A stretch of 64,000 bases of DNA from Deltaproteobacteria bacterium (lineage in GTDB: Bacteria; Myxococcota_A; UBA796; GCA-2862545). The stretch spans positions 124,001 through 188,000 of the forward strand of contig REDI01000041.1 in the NCBI GenBank assembly GCA_007693595.1, given 5' to 3'. Position 1 is the stretch's first letter, and the number at the start of each line of letters is the position of its first letter. The notes under the pieces were generated by a model that had not been told where the DNA came from, made no database searches, and saw nothing but the letters and a program-made list of their open reading frames with translations. The position numbers and the translations under genes are program-made. This document shows positions 53,685 to 62,600 of this stretch, piece by piece.

Positions 53685-54809
53685 TTGTTCCGTTCCCTCG
53701 TCCCGCTGTGTGCCCTCGCGGCTTCTGCGGTCTCGCTATGCTCCTGCAACCCCTGGGATGGCGAAGAACAGCTCGGTCTACGCCATCAGTTTCGCACCAT
53801 CACCACCGGGGGCGACGGATACGCGACCGCGCGTTTGCCTCGCGAAGAGTTCTCCTTCACGAAGTTCCTGCTGGCGGCGCGCGCGACCGACGGAGAGCAC
53901 ACGGTCTACGTCGACCGGGTCCTCGACGAAGAGGGTACCCCGCTGCGCAGGTTTCTCTCGGACCTCGAGGTGAACGAGTGGCGAACCGGGGCGGTCGCCG
54001 ATCAGGCGCTCAATCACCTGAACTGGCCGATCAGCGACGCGGAGCCCGAGATCCGAGGCGAAGAGATCCGGGTCATGCTGGGAGCGGTCGATGCGAGCCG
54101 CAACCTCGCGCCTAGCGTGCAGCTTCGCCTCGACGTCCTGCAGTCCGACGACTCGAACTTCACGTCGGGCACCTTGGGCGTCAACTTGATCTTCGCCGGT
54201 GACATCGCCGACGACGACGAGATGGTCGACGCCTTCGAAGAGGCCGGGGAGCGCCTCCGGGCGATCTTCGATCCCATCGAGCTCGAGATCGAGCTGTCGA
54301 CGTCGACCTGGCCCGAAGGCACGCTCCCTCGGCCGGGGTTCGGCGCGCCCCAGACCTGGACCGACCTCACGGAGTCGACCGACAACCTCGCCATCGACGT
54401 GGTCGTCGTCTACGAGATCGCCGGCGCGAGCTCCGATATTCTCGGCGCTGCGGGGAGCATCCCGGGGGGGCTCCTCTCGAGCGAAAAGTCTGGGATCATC
54501 CTCTCGGCTACGGCGAACGCGGGGCCTGATCTGCGCTTCTCGGATCCCGAGATCGACCTGCTCGCCGCCACCCTGGGGCACGAGCTCGGCCACATGGTCG
54601 GCTTGTTCCACCCTGTTGAGCTCAGCTATGACCGCTGGGACGCCCTCGAAGACACCCCTCGGTGCACGAGCGCCTCGACCTGTCAGAACCTCCTGGGCTC
54701 CAACCTGATGTACCCAGCGGCGCTGTGCTCGGTGAACGGGTGCCTCACCCAGCATGACATCACACCGAACCAAGCCAGCCTGATCCATCGCTACACCGGG
54801 GTTTACTAA
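53685..54809 (+). CDS. Secreted metzincin-like zinc metalloprotease
   Basis: The 374-residue product begins with a signal sequence (hydrophobic stretch to VSLCSC), possibly a lipoprotein lipobox of irregular form. Near residue 298 it has the extended zinc motif HELGHMVGLFH (HExxHxxGxxH), followed after about 35 residues by NLMYP, a Met-turn, placing it among metzincins. The rest is not assignable. The start is a TTG at 53685 with GGAGG five bases upstream; the GTG at 53679 overlaps that site and is disfavoured. The following gene overlaps its stop by one base (TAATG), so both are probably made together. Confidence 0.8.
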   Translation: MFRSLVPLCALAASAVSLCSCNPWDGEEQLGLRHQFRTITTGGDGYATARLPREEFSFTKFLLAARATDGEHTVYVDRVLDEEGTPLRRFLSDLEVNEWRTGAVADQALNHLNWPISDAEPEIRGEEIRVMLGAVDASRNLAPSVQLRLDVLQSDDSNFTSGTLGVNLIFAGDIADDDEMVDAFEEAGERLRAIFDPIELEIELSTSTWPEGTLPRPGFGAPQTWTDLTESTDNLAIDVVVVYEIAGASSDILGAAGSIPGGLLSSEKSGIILSATANAGPDLRFSDPEIDLLAATLGHELGHMVGLFHPVELSYDRWDALEDTPRCTSASTCQNLLGSNLMYPAALCSVNGCLTQHDITPNQASLIHRYTGVY

Positions 54810-55333
54810 TGCGCACCGTCCTCCGTAGCTCCCCCCTCGCTAAGGGCCTCCTCGCCCTCCTCGCCCTGGCGGCCTCCTCGGTGGCGTTCGCCCAGGGGCC
54901 CTCGATGCAGGAGCGGGTCGACGGCGTGCTCTCTGAGCGTGAAGATCCAGGGTGCGACAAGCTCTTCGCCCTGGGTGCTCGGGGGCTGGTCCGCGACGCC
55001 CTGATCGCCGCCGTACAGACCGAGCTGCCGCCTTGGGCTCCCCTGCGCGCCGCGAGCTGCCTGACCGAGCTCGCGGTCCACGACGAGCAGGCCTGGGAAA
55101 CGGTCCAAGATCTGCTTCAGCGACCCGACCAGCCCGGTTTCGTGCTCGCCATTCTCGACCGCGCACACGCCTTGCCCGTCGAGCGGGCGGAGCTCGTCGC
55201 ACAGCACTCTCTCGAGCGCGCTCAGCAGGTGCGTGCACTCCAGCGGACCGTGCCTACTCGGCTCAAGGCTAGCCCGTACCCCAGCGTCCGCGCCCTCGCT
55301 CCCGACGGGAAGGCGGTCGGGAACGGGGACTGA
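54809..55333 (+). CDS. Small secreted protein, translationally coupled to the metalloprotease
   Basis: The 174-residue product has a clear signal peptide (cleavage after AFA, about residue 28). The mature part is mostly helical with HEAT-like repetitive composition (LRAASCLTELAVHDEQAWETVQDLL), but I do not recognise the family. The ATG shares one base with the protease stop (TAATG at 54807-54811), so the two proteins are probably produced together. It may be a chaperone, inhibitor or cofactor of the protease. This is inference from coupling only. Confidence 0.7.
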   Translation: MRTVLRSSPLAKGLLALLALAASSVAFAQGPSMQERVDGVLSEREDPGCDKLFALGARGLVRDALIAAVQTELPPWAPLRAASCLTELAVHDEQAWETVQDLLQRPDQPGFVLAILDRAHALPVERAELVAQHSLERAQQVRALQRTVPTRLKASPYPSVRALAPDGKAVGNGD

Positions 55334-55363
55334 GCACGGCGCCGAAGCACGGGGTTGACCGGG

Positions 55364-56995
55364 CTAGGACACCCTCTCGCTCAGGGTCGCGACCCGCTCC
55401 GCCATCCCAGCATCGGCGAGGGGGTCCCAGCCGCGTGCGTGGATCGCCGAGAGGTGTGCCGCAGCGACCTGGGCGAGCGCGTGATCGGGGGTCGTGGCCC
55501 GGAGGAGGTGATCTTGGACCTGAGGGCGGAGCTCGTCGACCACATCGCGGATGTGAGCGTCGGCGTCGGGGCGCGACAGCAAGGCGCCGAAGCGCTCGCG
55601 CGAGCGCTTGAGCCCATCGCTGAGGGGACCGTGACGCTCCAGCCACTCGAAGAGGGCCTCGTGGAGTGAGAAGCGCTGGGCATCGCGCAGGACCTGGGCA
55701 CAGAGCACGTTGTGGCCTCCCTCCCAGGCTTCGACCACGATGCCGTCGCGAAGCAGCCGCGGCAAGACGCTGAACTCCTCGATGGCGCCGTTCCCGCCGA
55801 AGATCTCGATGGCGTCCCGCGCGCTCAGGGTGGCCTGGGTGGCGGTCCAGTACTTGTTCAGGTTGACCAGCGCCCGCCATGCCGCTTGATCGAGCGCATC
55901 GGCTCGGCCTAGGGCGGCTCGGTCCGCGAGCTGGGCGAGTCGGAAGGTCACGGCGCGGGCCCCGTGAGCCTCGGCGTTCAGGCGGGCGACGATCCGTGCC
56001 ACCGAGGGGAAGCGCAGGATCGGCTGACCGAAGGCCATGCGGTTCTTCGCGTAGGAGCGGGCTTCGACGAAGGCGCGCTGGATCAGGCCGCAGCAGGCCA
56101 CGGCGTTGTAGAGGCGGCTGGTGTTGAGCACGATCTGCACGACGTCGCGGAAGTCGCCGACCCGGTAGGCTCTCACCCCGTGGAAGTCGATCTCGGCGGA
56201 GGCCATGGAGCGTGTACCGAGCTTGTCTTTGAGGCGGCGGAGCGCGAAGTGATTGACCGATCCGTCCTCGAGGTGTCGGGGGACGACGAAGGCCTGCACC
56301 CCTCGCGTGCCCTCTCGCTCGCCCTCGGGCCGGGCGGTGACCAGAAAGAGCTGCGCATCGGCGACCGAACAGAACCACTTCTCGCCGTGCAGGGTCCACC
56401 AGCCTTCGTCTTGGGTCGGACGCGCCACGACTGCGTTGGCGCCGACGTCGGAGCCTCCCTGCACTTCGGTGAGGAACTGGCTCCCGTGAAAGTGGGTGTC
56501 GTAGTTGGGATCGAGCAAGCGCTCCAGCCAGCGCTCGGGCGGGTCCTCGGCTGCTTGGAGGATCTTGATCAGGCCCGCGGTGCAGGCGATGGGGCAGGTG
56601 TGTCCTGCCTCGCCGTTCTGTGCCACGAGGTAGGTCAGCGCGAGCGTCACCCACTCTTGGCCCGGCTCCGCGTAGCGGCTCATGATCCCGGTGCGATAGA
56701 TGCGGCGGCCCATCTCGTGGTAGTCAGGGTGAAACACGACCTCTTCGGTGCGATTGCCTTGCCCGTCATAGCGGCGGAGGCGGGGGAGATGCTCGAGGCG
56801 GTTGGTCTCGGTGGCGAGGCGATCGAGCTCGTGGGTCGCTTCGTGAGCGAAGGCGCGGAGCGGTTCGAGGGCGCTTTCGTGGCCCGCAGCCCGCGCGAGC
56901 TCGATCAGGTGGGACTCTCGGTCGAAGGGTGCCGCTCGTACCTCGCGCCGCCAGTCGGCGAAGGAGGTGCGGGCAGCGTGCACGACATCAGACAT
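55364..56995 (-). CDS. AidB-like acyl-CoA dehydrogenase
   Basis: The 543-residue product has the N-terminal helical domain and the FAD-binding core of acyl-CoA dehydrogenases, with LTEVQGGSDVGAN (about 186-198), GEKWFCSV and RMAFGQPI. Its length and the AGHTCPIACT and YAEPGQEW segments fit the AidB branch, linked to alkylation stress, more than beta-oxidation enzymes. The ATG at 56995 follows AGGAGG by four bases. It comes 70 bases after the M14 peptidase gene on the same strand. An enzymatic substrate is not evident. Confidence 0.85.
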   Translation of the reverse strand: MSDVVHAARTSFADWRREVRAAPFDRESHLIELARAAGHESALEPLRAFAHEATHELDRLATETNRLEHLPRLRRYDGQGNRTEEVVFHPDYHEMGRRIYRTGIMSRYAEPGQEWVTLALTYLVAQNGEAGHTCPIACTAGLIKILQAAEDPPERWLERLLDPNYDTHFHGSQFLTEVQGGSDVGANAVVARPTQDEGWWTLHGEKWFCSVADAQLFLVTARPEGEREGTRGVQAFVVPRHLEDGSVNHFALRRLKDKLGTRSMASAEIDFHGVRAYRVGDFRDVVQIVLNTSRLYNAVACCGLIQRAFVEARSYAKNRMAFGQPILRFPSVARIVARLNAEAHGARAVTFRLAQLADRAALGRADALDQAAWRALVNLNKYWTATQATLSARDAIEIFGGNGAIEEFSVLPRLLRDGIVVEAWEGGHNVLCAQVLRDAQRFSLHEALFEWLERHGPLSDGLKRSRERFGALLSRPDADAHIRDVVDELRPQVQDHLLRATTPDHALAQVAAAHLSAIHARGWDPLADAGMAERVATLSERVS

Positions 56996-57065
56996 GAGAC
57001 CTCCTGTCAAAGGAGGGTTCCCTAACGCGGGGGCGGCGGCCGTGACGGGGGCCAGATGGGTGGAC

Positions 57066-58241
57066 TCAGCGCCTCCGCGAGGCGCGGTTCTCGGGGACCT
57101 CGTCGCCGTCGAGGGGCGGGGGGAGGCCGTCGAGGCCGTCGAGGCGGGCGCGACGCTCGACGGGTTGCTCCTCGTGCTCGATGAGGGCGCGCAGGGCGCG
57201 CACGGTGCGATCGCGGTGCTTGAGGTAGCGGCGCGTTCGCTCCGGGTTGTAGCTGCGGAAGCCCCACTTCCAAGTACGGGGCTTAAAGGGCTGGATCCCG
57301 CTTCGGGTGACCTCGATCAAGAAGGCTCGAGTGCCGTAGCGACCGTAGAGGTGGTCGATCTCGGTGCCGTGGGCGCGAAAGAAGAAGGCCCACCTGCCGA
57401 GCTGGCGCGTGCGGTAGGCTCGCGTATCCCAAGCGCCCTCCATCGCGCGGCCCAGGGCCCAGAACTCTTGCCGATCGGCCTTCGGCAAACGGTGGAACCG
57501 CCCCGCCCAGGGGACGTAGAAGAAGCCGCCGAAGCTGTGGAGGCTGGCGGCCCGGTGGAAGCGCGCGCGATCGGCCAGGGCGTCGAGGGCCTGGGTCTCG
57601 GGTTGGCTGAGGGGTGTGCGGCTGGTCTGGTAGTAGCCAGGCAGGATCTTGCGCCAGAAGGCGCGCGCTTCGCGGTTGACGGCGAAGTCTCGATTCAGGT
57701 CCACGTTTGCCCCATTACCACGGCGGTAGTGCTCTTCTCCCGCGAGGAGATCGCGCTCGACCCGCGCGCGGCCGTCAGGGTTGAGCAGGGGGATGATCGT
57801 CACTTCGACCCCTTCGGAGATCCCGTGGTCCATCAGGTCCAACAAGAGCTCGAGCGCGACCTCGGTGGCGATCCACTCCATGGCGTGTATGCCGCCGAAG
57901 ACCAGCACGCGCCGGTCGGATGGGGTGCTGTCGCTCAGGTGGAAGGCCCACAGCGGGCGGTGTTGTACCGAAGATCCGATGCGCTCCACCTCGATCCGAT
58001 CGGGATGGGCTCGGATCCGTTCGGCGATCGCCGCGTAGATCTCAGCTTCGAAGCGATAACCGGGCACGGCGGCGGCGCGGGCCTCGGGCGAGTCTGGGGC
58101 CTGGCTCAGGGGACGGGTGCGCGAGGGGATGGAGGGGGGGGGCGAGGTGGAGGCAGGCACCGCCCCATCGACCCAGGACAGGAAGTCTTCCGTGGGGTTG
58201 GCGGCGGACAGGCCGAGAACCAGCAGCGAGGCGATGAGCAT
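57066..58241 (-). CDS. Secreted M14 family zinc carboxypeptidase
   Basis: The 391-residue product has a short signal peptide (MLIASLLVLGLSAA) and a carboxypeptidase core with zinc ligands His119 and Glu122 in GGIHAMEW, a third His in ASLHSFGG (about 233), and the catalytic Glu in FLIEVTRSG (about 309). The stretch GANVDLNRDF is the family's substrate-binding loop. The last 60 residues are charged. Divergent from a DUF2817 peptidase at 58297; the 55 bases between them must carry both promoters. Confidence 0.88.
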   Translation of the reverse strand: MLIASLLVLGLSAANPTEDFLSWVDGAVPASTSPPPSIPSRTRPLSQAPDSPEARAAAVPGYRFEAEIYAAIAERIRAHPDRIEVERIGSSVQHRPLWAFHLSDSTPSDRRVLVFGGIHAMEWIATEVALELLLDLMDHGISEGVEVTIIPLLNPDGRARVERDLLAGEEHYRRGNGANVDLNRDFAVNREARAFWRKILPGYYQTSRTPLSQPETQALDALADRARFHRAASLHSFGGFFYVPWAGRFHRLPKADRQEFWALGRAMEGAWDTRAYRTRQLGRWAFFFRAHGTEIDHLYGRYGTRAFLIEVTRSGIQPFKPRTWKWGFRSYNPERTRRYLKHRDRTVRALRALIEHEEQPVERRARLDGLDGLPPPLDGDEVPENRASRRR

Positions 58242-58296
58242 GGGTCTTCATACCGCGGTCGTGCTAGACTGCGCATCCCCCCTCACCCCCGCCGTC

Positions 58297-59397
58297 ATGC
58301 CCGACGCCTCCTCCTTCTCTCCTGACTATGTCTCGGCGCGCGCGCGGTTCCGTGCAGCGGCCTTGGCTGCTGGCGCCGACCTCGCTGCCTGCTCGCTGGG
58401 CCTCAACGGCCCCACCGGCGAGGACCTCACCATCGACTTTGCGCGTCTGGGATCGCTCCAGGCGGATCGCGTCGTGCTCTTCTCGAGCGGCCTGCACGGC
58501 ATCGAGGGCTTCGTCGGGGCCGCCATTCAGTGCGCTCTGCTCGAGGAGGGGCTGGGAAGCTGGTCCCCTCCTTCCGATCAGGCGGTACTCTTTCTGCATG
58601 GACTCAACCCCTGGGGCATGGCCCACGGCCGCCGAGTCAACGAAGACAACATCGATCTCAACCGAAACTTCTTGGGACCTGAGGAGCCCTGGCGCGGCCT
58701 GCCCGAGGGCTTCAACGAGGTCGAGCGCCTGCTGCATCCACGCGGTCCACGCCCGCGGCCCGATCTCTTCACCCTTCGCGCCTTGCTGCTCTCGCTGCGC
58801 CATGGGCGGGCCGCCATCCACGCGCCAGCGGTCGGGCAGTATGACCGGCCTCGCGGCCTCTTCTTTGGGGGGAACGGACCCAGTCGAGCGAACCTGCGTC
58901 TGCGCGAGGTCCTGGCGCGGTGGATCGGACAGCCCGCGGAGCTCCTGCACCTCGACCTTCACTCCGGAGTCGGGCCTTGGGCCGACGCGGTCCTGCTCGC
59001 GGAGGCGAGCGCCTCGACGCCGGAGTTCCTGCGCCTCGAGCGGGGCTTCGACGCCGTGCGCGTACTGGCCGCCCCTTCCGAAGGTAGCGTCCGAGGTGCC
59101 TTTTTACCTTGGATGAAGAGCCAGCTCAGCGGGGTCCGGTACACCGGGCTCACCGCGGAGTTTGGCACGGTCAGTCCGCTCCGTCTTCTCAAGGCCCTCC
59201 GCGACGAGAACCGCGCATGGCACCACGAGCCCCACGGCAGCCCCGCCTTCGTCAACGCTCGTGAAGCGCTCGCCCAGGTGCTCGTGCCCCCCTCTCGTCG
59301 CTGGCGAGAGCGGGTCGCGCCCCTCGGGGTTCGGATCGCGCAGCGCACCCTGCAGCTTGGACTCGGCGCGCCCGTGAACGACGCCCCAGTGCCCTGA
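58297..59397 (+). CDS. DUF2817 family M14-like peptidase
   Basis: The 366-residue product matches DUF2817, a branch of the M14 peptidase superfamily. Zinc-site motifs SGLHGIEGF (about 68-76) and HLDLHSGVG (about 225-233) and the NIDLNRNFL loop are present. No signal peptide, so it may be cytoplasmic, in contrast to the divergent secreted M14 enzyme. The ATG at 58297 is preferred on conserved N-terminal sequence (SFSPDYVSARARF); ATGs at 58234 and 58240 overlap the divergent start codon. There is no strong ribosome site. Confidence 0.85.
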   Translation: MPDASSFSPDYVSARARFRAAALAAGADLAACSLGLNGPTGEDLTIDFARLGSLQADRVVLFSSGLHGIEGFVGAAIQCALLEEGLGSWSPPSDQAVLFLHGLNPWGMAHGRRVNEDNIDLNRNFLGPEEPWRGLPEGFNEVERLLHPRGPRPRPDLFTLRALLLSLRHGRAAIHAPAVGQYDRPRGLFFGGNGPSRANLRLREVLARWIGQPAELLHLDLHSGVGPWADAVLLAEASASTPEFLRLERGFDAVRVLAAPSEGSVRGAFLPWMKSQLSGVRYTGLTAEFGTVSPLRLLKALRDENRAWHHEPHGSPAFVNAREALAQVLVPPSRRWRERVAPLGVRIAQRTLQLGLGAPVNDAPVP

Positions 59398-59625
59398 GAT
59401 CGGGCCCGCGCTGGTGGAGGCCGGGCCTTGGCGCGGAGGGGTCGAGCAGATCGCGACCTTCGCGGAGGGGGAGCGCTCGGAGAGCGTTTCAGGCGACCCG
59501 CTCTCACAGCCCCCGCCTTCCCCCAGAAGTGACAAACTCCGCGCTCGAACGCGGTGCCGCGCGTGAAGTGCTGGCGGGTACACTGGGATCGATGATACGA
59601 TAGGACGTCTTTTTTTGAGGACGTT
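59398..59625. other. Intergenic region upstream of the giant repeat protein
   Basis: This 228-base gap is GC-rich at first and becomes distinctly A/T-rich from 59580 onwards, with a run of seven T at 59610-59616. A TACGAT hexamer (59596-59601) preceded by TG (59593-59594) fits an extended -10 box for the repeat-protein gene. No terminator hairpin is evident for the peptidase gene upstream. Confidence 0.4.
59593..59601 (+). promoter_or_regulatory. Extended -10 candidate for the giant repeat-protein gene
   Basis: TGATACGAT (TG at 59593-59594 then TACGAT at 59596-59601) lies 25 bases before the ATG. No -35 consensus is apparent, which is common for extended -10 promoters. The transcript leader would be about 20 bases and contain the T-run. 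Confidence 0.35.
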
Positions 59626-62600
59626 ATGAAAGACTATCGATCCCGTTCTACTCAGGGCGATGATTTAAGCTCCAATGTAGATCAGAGCGCTCCGCAAGGC
59701 GAGGGCGCAGAGCGCGAGACCTCCAACGGCGAGGTCATGATGACCATGGCCGAGCAGGGAGTGGCACAAGGGGGGAGCCCTGCCGACGCGACGCCGGTCC
59801 TCGACGCCGCCGCGACCGATATCGACGAAGACCAGACCGGGAGCTGGTTTTCTCGGTGGCTCGGCTGGGATCAGACCCAGGCGCAGGGCACGACCGAGCT
59901 GACCGAGCAGGGGGCTTCCGCTTCGGGCGGGCTGACTCACGAAGCGGTCGACGGAACCAAGTCGGCGATGTCTGGTCAAGGCTCCATCGACGCCGACGGC
60001 ACCCTGTCCGCGAGCGGGCAGGCGAGTCGAGGCTTTACTGCGCGCACCGAAGAGGCCCCCGATAGCTGGGAGCAGCGCTCCAGTCAGACCGAGGCTCAGG
60101 CGGCGTGGAGCAACGAAGGCGGCGCCACGGGATCGGTCGTGCAGTCGAGCGAACGCATCTCCCACTACCAGGGCCACGAGGTCACCACCCAGAGCGCCCG
60201 GGGCCTGTCCCACGACGGGGAGCGCCTGACGGCCTCGGCGAGCTCCTCGACCAAGATCGACGATGATGGCGTAGTCCGCGAGACCGGAGGCTCGGGCGAG
60301 GTCTCCTTCGATGAGGAGCATGGCTTCGCGACCTCCGGCCAATACGCCCAGGTGGTCTCGGACGGCGAAGACTATCGAACCTCCCGAGCGATCCAGGGCT
60401 CGGTCGACCACGAGCAAGCTCGGGGGGCGATGAGCACCTCGGCTCGCTACGAAGACCTCGAGGGTCGAATGGTCGAGCAGTCCAGTGAGGTCTCGGCGGG
60501 CTGGAACTATGAAGAAGGCCTCATGTTCGGCATGTCCCGGGAATCGAGCTGGGAGCTCGACGGCAGCGAAGGACAGCGTACCGCGGCCATGAGTTACGAA
60601 AACGGTCAGCTAGGCGCTCAGCGCACCGTCCAGGAATCCCTGAAGGGCGAAGACGGGTCGGCCAATACGCGATCCTCATCGTACCATGCCTCGGCTGGGG
60701 CTCAAGGCATGAGTGTCGCGGGCTCTGGCGCGCAGGGGTACTCCAACGATGGGATCGAGGGCTACTCCGAGTTGGACGGTCAAGTCGCCTGGACTCCCGA
60801 GGACGGGCTGGATGTCTCGGCCACCACGCGGCGGGGCCTCGAAGATGGCGAGGAATACCATGACCGCCTCCAGGCCGGCGTGAGCTATTCCGAGGGCGTG
60901 CTCGCGGGCTCGGCCGCCACCGAGGTGCGGTACACCGACGCCCAGGGCGTGGTGCACGACGTGAGCCGCGGCGGGACGGCCTCTTACGGACCCGATGGTG
61001 TCGCCGTCGGCGTGCAAGAGAGCCAGATGAGCATCGATGACGGGGTCGGCTCGGGTACGAGCTCGAGAGGACAGCTCGAGCTGGGGCCGGATGGCCCAAC
61101 CGTCACGGCGGGCCGTGGCCGCGTCACGAGCTTGGGCGAAGACTATCGTGACGAGCGTGAAATGAGCATGTCGGTAGGCCCCGATGGCTTCGGGGTCGGG
61201 ATGAGCGACACGACCACCTCAAAGGACGTAGACGGCCGGACCCACCGCGAGTCTTCGTCGGGCGGCGTTCAACTCAGCGGCGACGCGGTCACCGCTCAAG
61301 GTGCCCGTTCGACCTCGGTGGAGAACGCCGATGGATCGAGCGACAGCTCGTCGGTGCAGGGCTCGATCAGCTCCGATGGCACGATGGCGGGGGGCTACGC
61401 CACCCAGCGCAAGGACTCCGATGGGAACGTCACCGGGGGAACCGCGGTCAACGGCCAGGTCCGCGTCTCCGAGAACGAGATCGGGGCGGGCTTTGGGGTC
61501 ACCCAGCAGTTCAAAGAAGGCCGCAGCGTCTCGGGCGGGGGGAACTTCGTCTACCAGCTCGCCGAGCCCGCCGAGAAGGGGGGCGTGTGGGTGGTCGAGT
61601 ACCGTCAGGCGATCAGCGCGAACGTCGGCGGCGGCGTGTCCGGTGAGTTCGGCGAGGCCGGCCTGACCCCCCAAGATCGTCGCCAAGGTCAAGCCAGCGC
61701 GAGTGCCAGCTTGGCGGGACAGGTCGTCTCGGGCGGGAGCCGAACCTTCGGCTCCGAGGACGAGGCTCGCGCCTGGTACGAGCGGCCCGACATCGGCCTC
61801 ATGGAAGGACCGACCACCGATATCGAAGAGATCCTGTCCATGCAGGCGGGCTCCTCGCAGATGACCATGATGAGCGGCGAGCTCGGCGTGAACGGCTCGG
61901 TGAGCCACGGCTTCCTCTCGCTCGACGCCGGTGGAAAGATCGGCGCGAGCCACGGTCTCACGGTCACGCGCGGCAACGACCAGATGGTCTATGTGCGGGT
62001 CGACGATGCGACGTCGCTCGCGGGCAGCCTCGGGATCTCCACGGTCGGCCTCGGCCTGAGCGCATCTTCGGCCATCGAAGACTTCCAAGGTACGACCTTC
62101 AGCTTTGACCTCTCCCAGGAATCTGCCCAGACGGCTTATGTAGACTTCGTCGGGAGCGGGACCGTCCCCGCCGAGAACACCGCGGGTGTCGTCAAGAAGA
62201 GCGAGACCACGGGCACGACGCGGACCGACACGATGGGCGTGACCATGGGCGGCATGTCCATGAGCGACGTCTCGAGCCTCACCGAGTCAACCACCACCGA
62301 CGACCAAGGCAACGTCGTCGAGCGCGCGCGGGGAGCCCGAGGCTTCTCGGCCATCTGGGAACGCTTTGGCCTGACCGCGGCCGAGGATCATGCCCTCGAG
62401 GTCACCGACGTCAACCGGGCGGAGCGCTACCTCCACCACACCTCCGACGTCAACCACTCCTCGGCCAACGGGGCGCACGCGGGGCTCGCACGGGCGGCGG
62501 GAGTTCTGGGAGCGTCCAACACCGCGCAGGGCGAGTCTTCGGGTCGCTGGACGGTCGAGACGGCCTTCCCGCCCCAGGCCATGGACGACTTCATCGCCGC

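Noticed and set aside
55269-56654. 461-codon minus-strand frame in the acyl-CoA dehydrogenase gene
   Set aside because: It runs in another frame on the same strand as a convincing gene and is an Arg/Pro/Ser-rich shadow.
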